From CAZTLI01 sp964614375 (GTDB lineage Bacteria; Chloroflexota; Anaerolineae; Aggregatilineales; Phototrophicaceae), in assembly GCA_964614375.1 (NCBI GenBank), contig CAZTLI010000325.1, positions 1-6,312 of the forward strand: a stretch of 6,312 bases of DNA, in the 5' to 3' direction. Positions 6,307 to 6,312 of this stretch are shown one piece after another. Every line of letters begins with the position of its first letter. The stretch's first letter is position 1. The notes under the pieces were generated by a model, which worked only from the letters and a program-made list of their open reading frames with translations, had not been told where the DNA came from and made no database searches. A program made the translations under genes and the position numbers.

Positions 6307-6312
6307 TAGCAG

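Overview
The window is one tightly packed, plus-strand gene cluster for siroheme synthesis and for the siroheme enzyme that uses it. There are six genes: the 3' end of a TSUP (TauE/SafE-type) anion permease, precorrin-2 dehydrogenase (sirC), a two-lobed sirohydrochlorin chelatase of the CbiX/SirB family with an extra cysteine-rich C-terminal domain, uroporphyrinogen-III C-methyltransferase (cobA/SUMT), a TrpD-fold protein that has lost the PRPP-site motifs of anthranilate phosphoribosyltransferase and resembles cyanobacterial CnaT-type proteins, and a 750-residue nitrite/sulfite reductase.

Layout: permease end 1-177; sirC 177-836 (TAATG overlap with the permease); chelatase 833-2152 (ATGA overlap with sirC); methyltransferase 2156-2926 (3-base gap); TrpD-like gene 2943-4034 (TTG start, 16-base gap); reductase 4054-6306 (19-base gap). 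No gap exceeds 19 bases. I see no internal promoter, terminator, RNA gene, repeat array or mobile element, so the genes are probably cotranscribed from a promoter upstream of the window, with translational coupling at the first junctions.

How it works together: CobA methylates uroporphyrinogen III to precorrin-2, SirC oxidises it to sirohydrochlorin, and the chelatase inserts Fe2+ to give siroheme. The last gene encodes the probable consumer, with the full C-X5-C-X38-C-X3-C siroheme/[4Fe-4S] ligand set and the four basic anion-binding residues. The TSUP permease fits sulfate/sulfite transport and therefore assimilatory sulfate reduction. The CnaT-like gene points instead to nitrite assimilation, because CnaT is known from a cyanobacterial nitrate-assimilation locus. 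Sequence alone does not settle the substrate.

Organism: a bacterium with moderate-to-high GC by eye. The split siroheme genes, the chelatase of the type seen in Deinococcus (DR2241) and the style of the reductase suggest Chloroflexota or a related lineage. This is an inference from protein character, not a phylogenetic result.

Most unusual points: the reductase has a second four-cysteine set in its first half, where assimilatory enzymes normally have none, and an all-helical HEPN-like C-terminal extension. A TrpD-fold protein of unknown activity is embedded in the operon. The chelatase carries both catalytic histidines only in its second lobe and adds a probable Fe-S tail.
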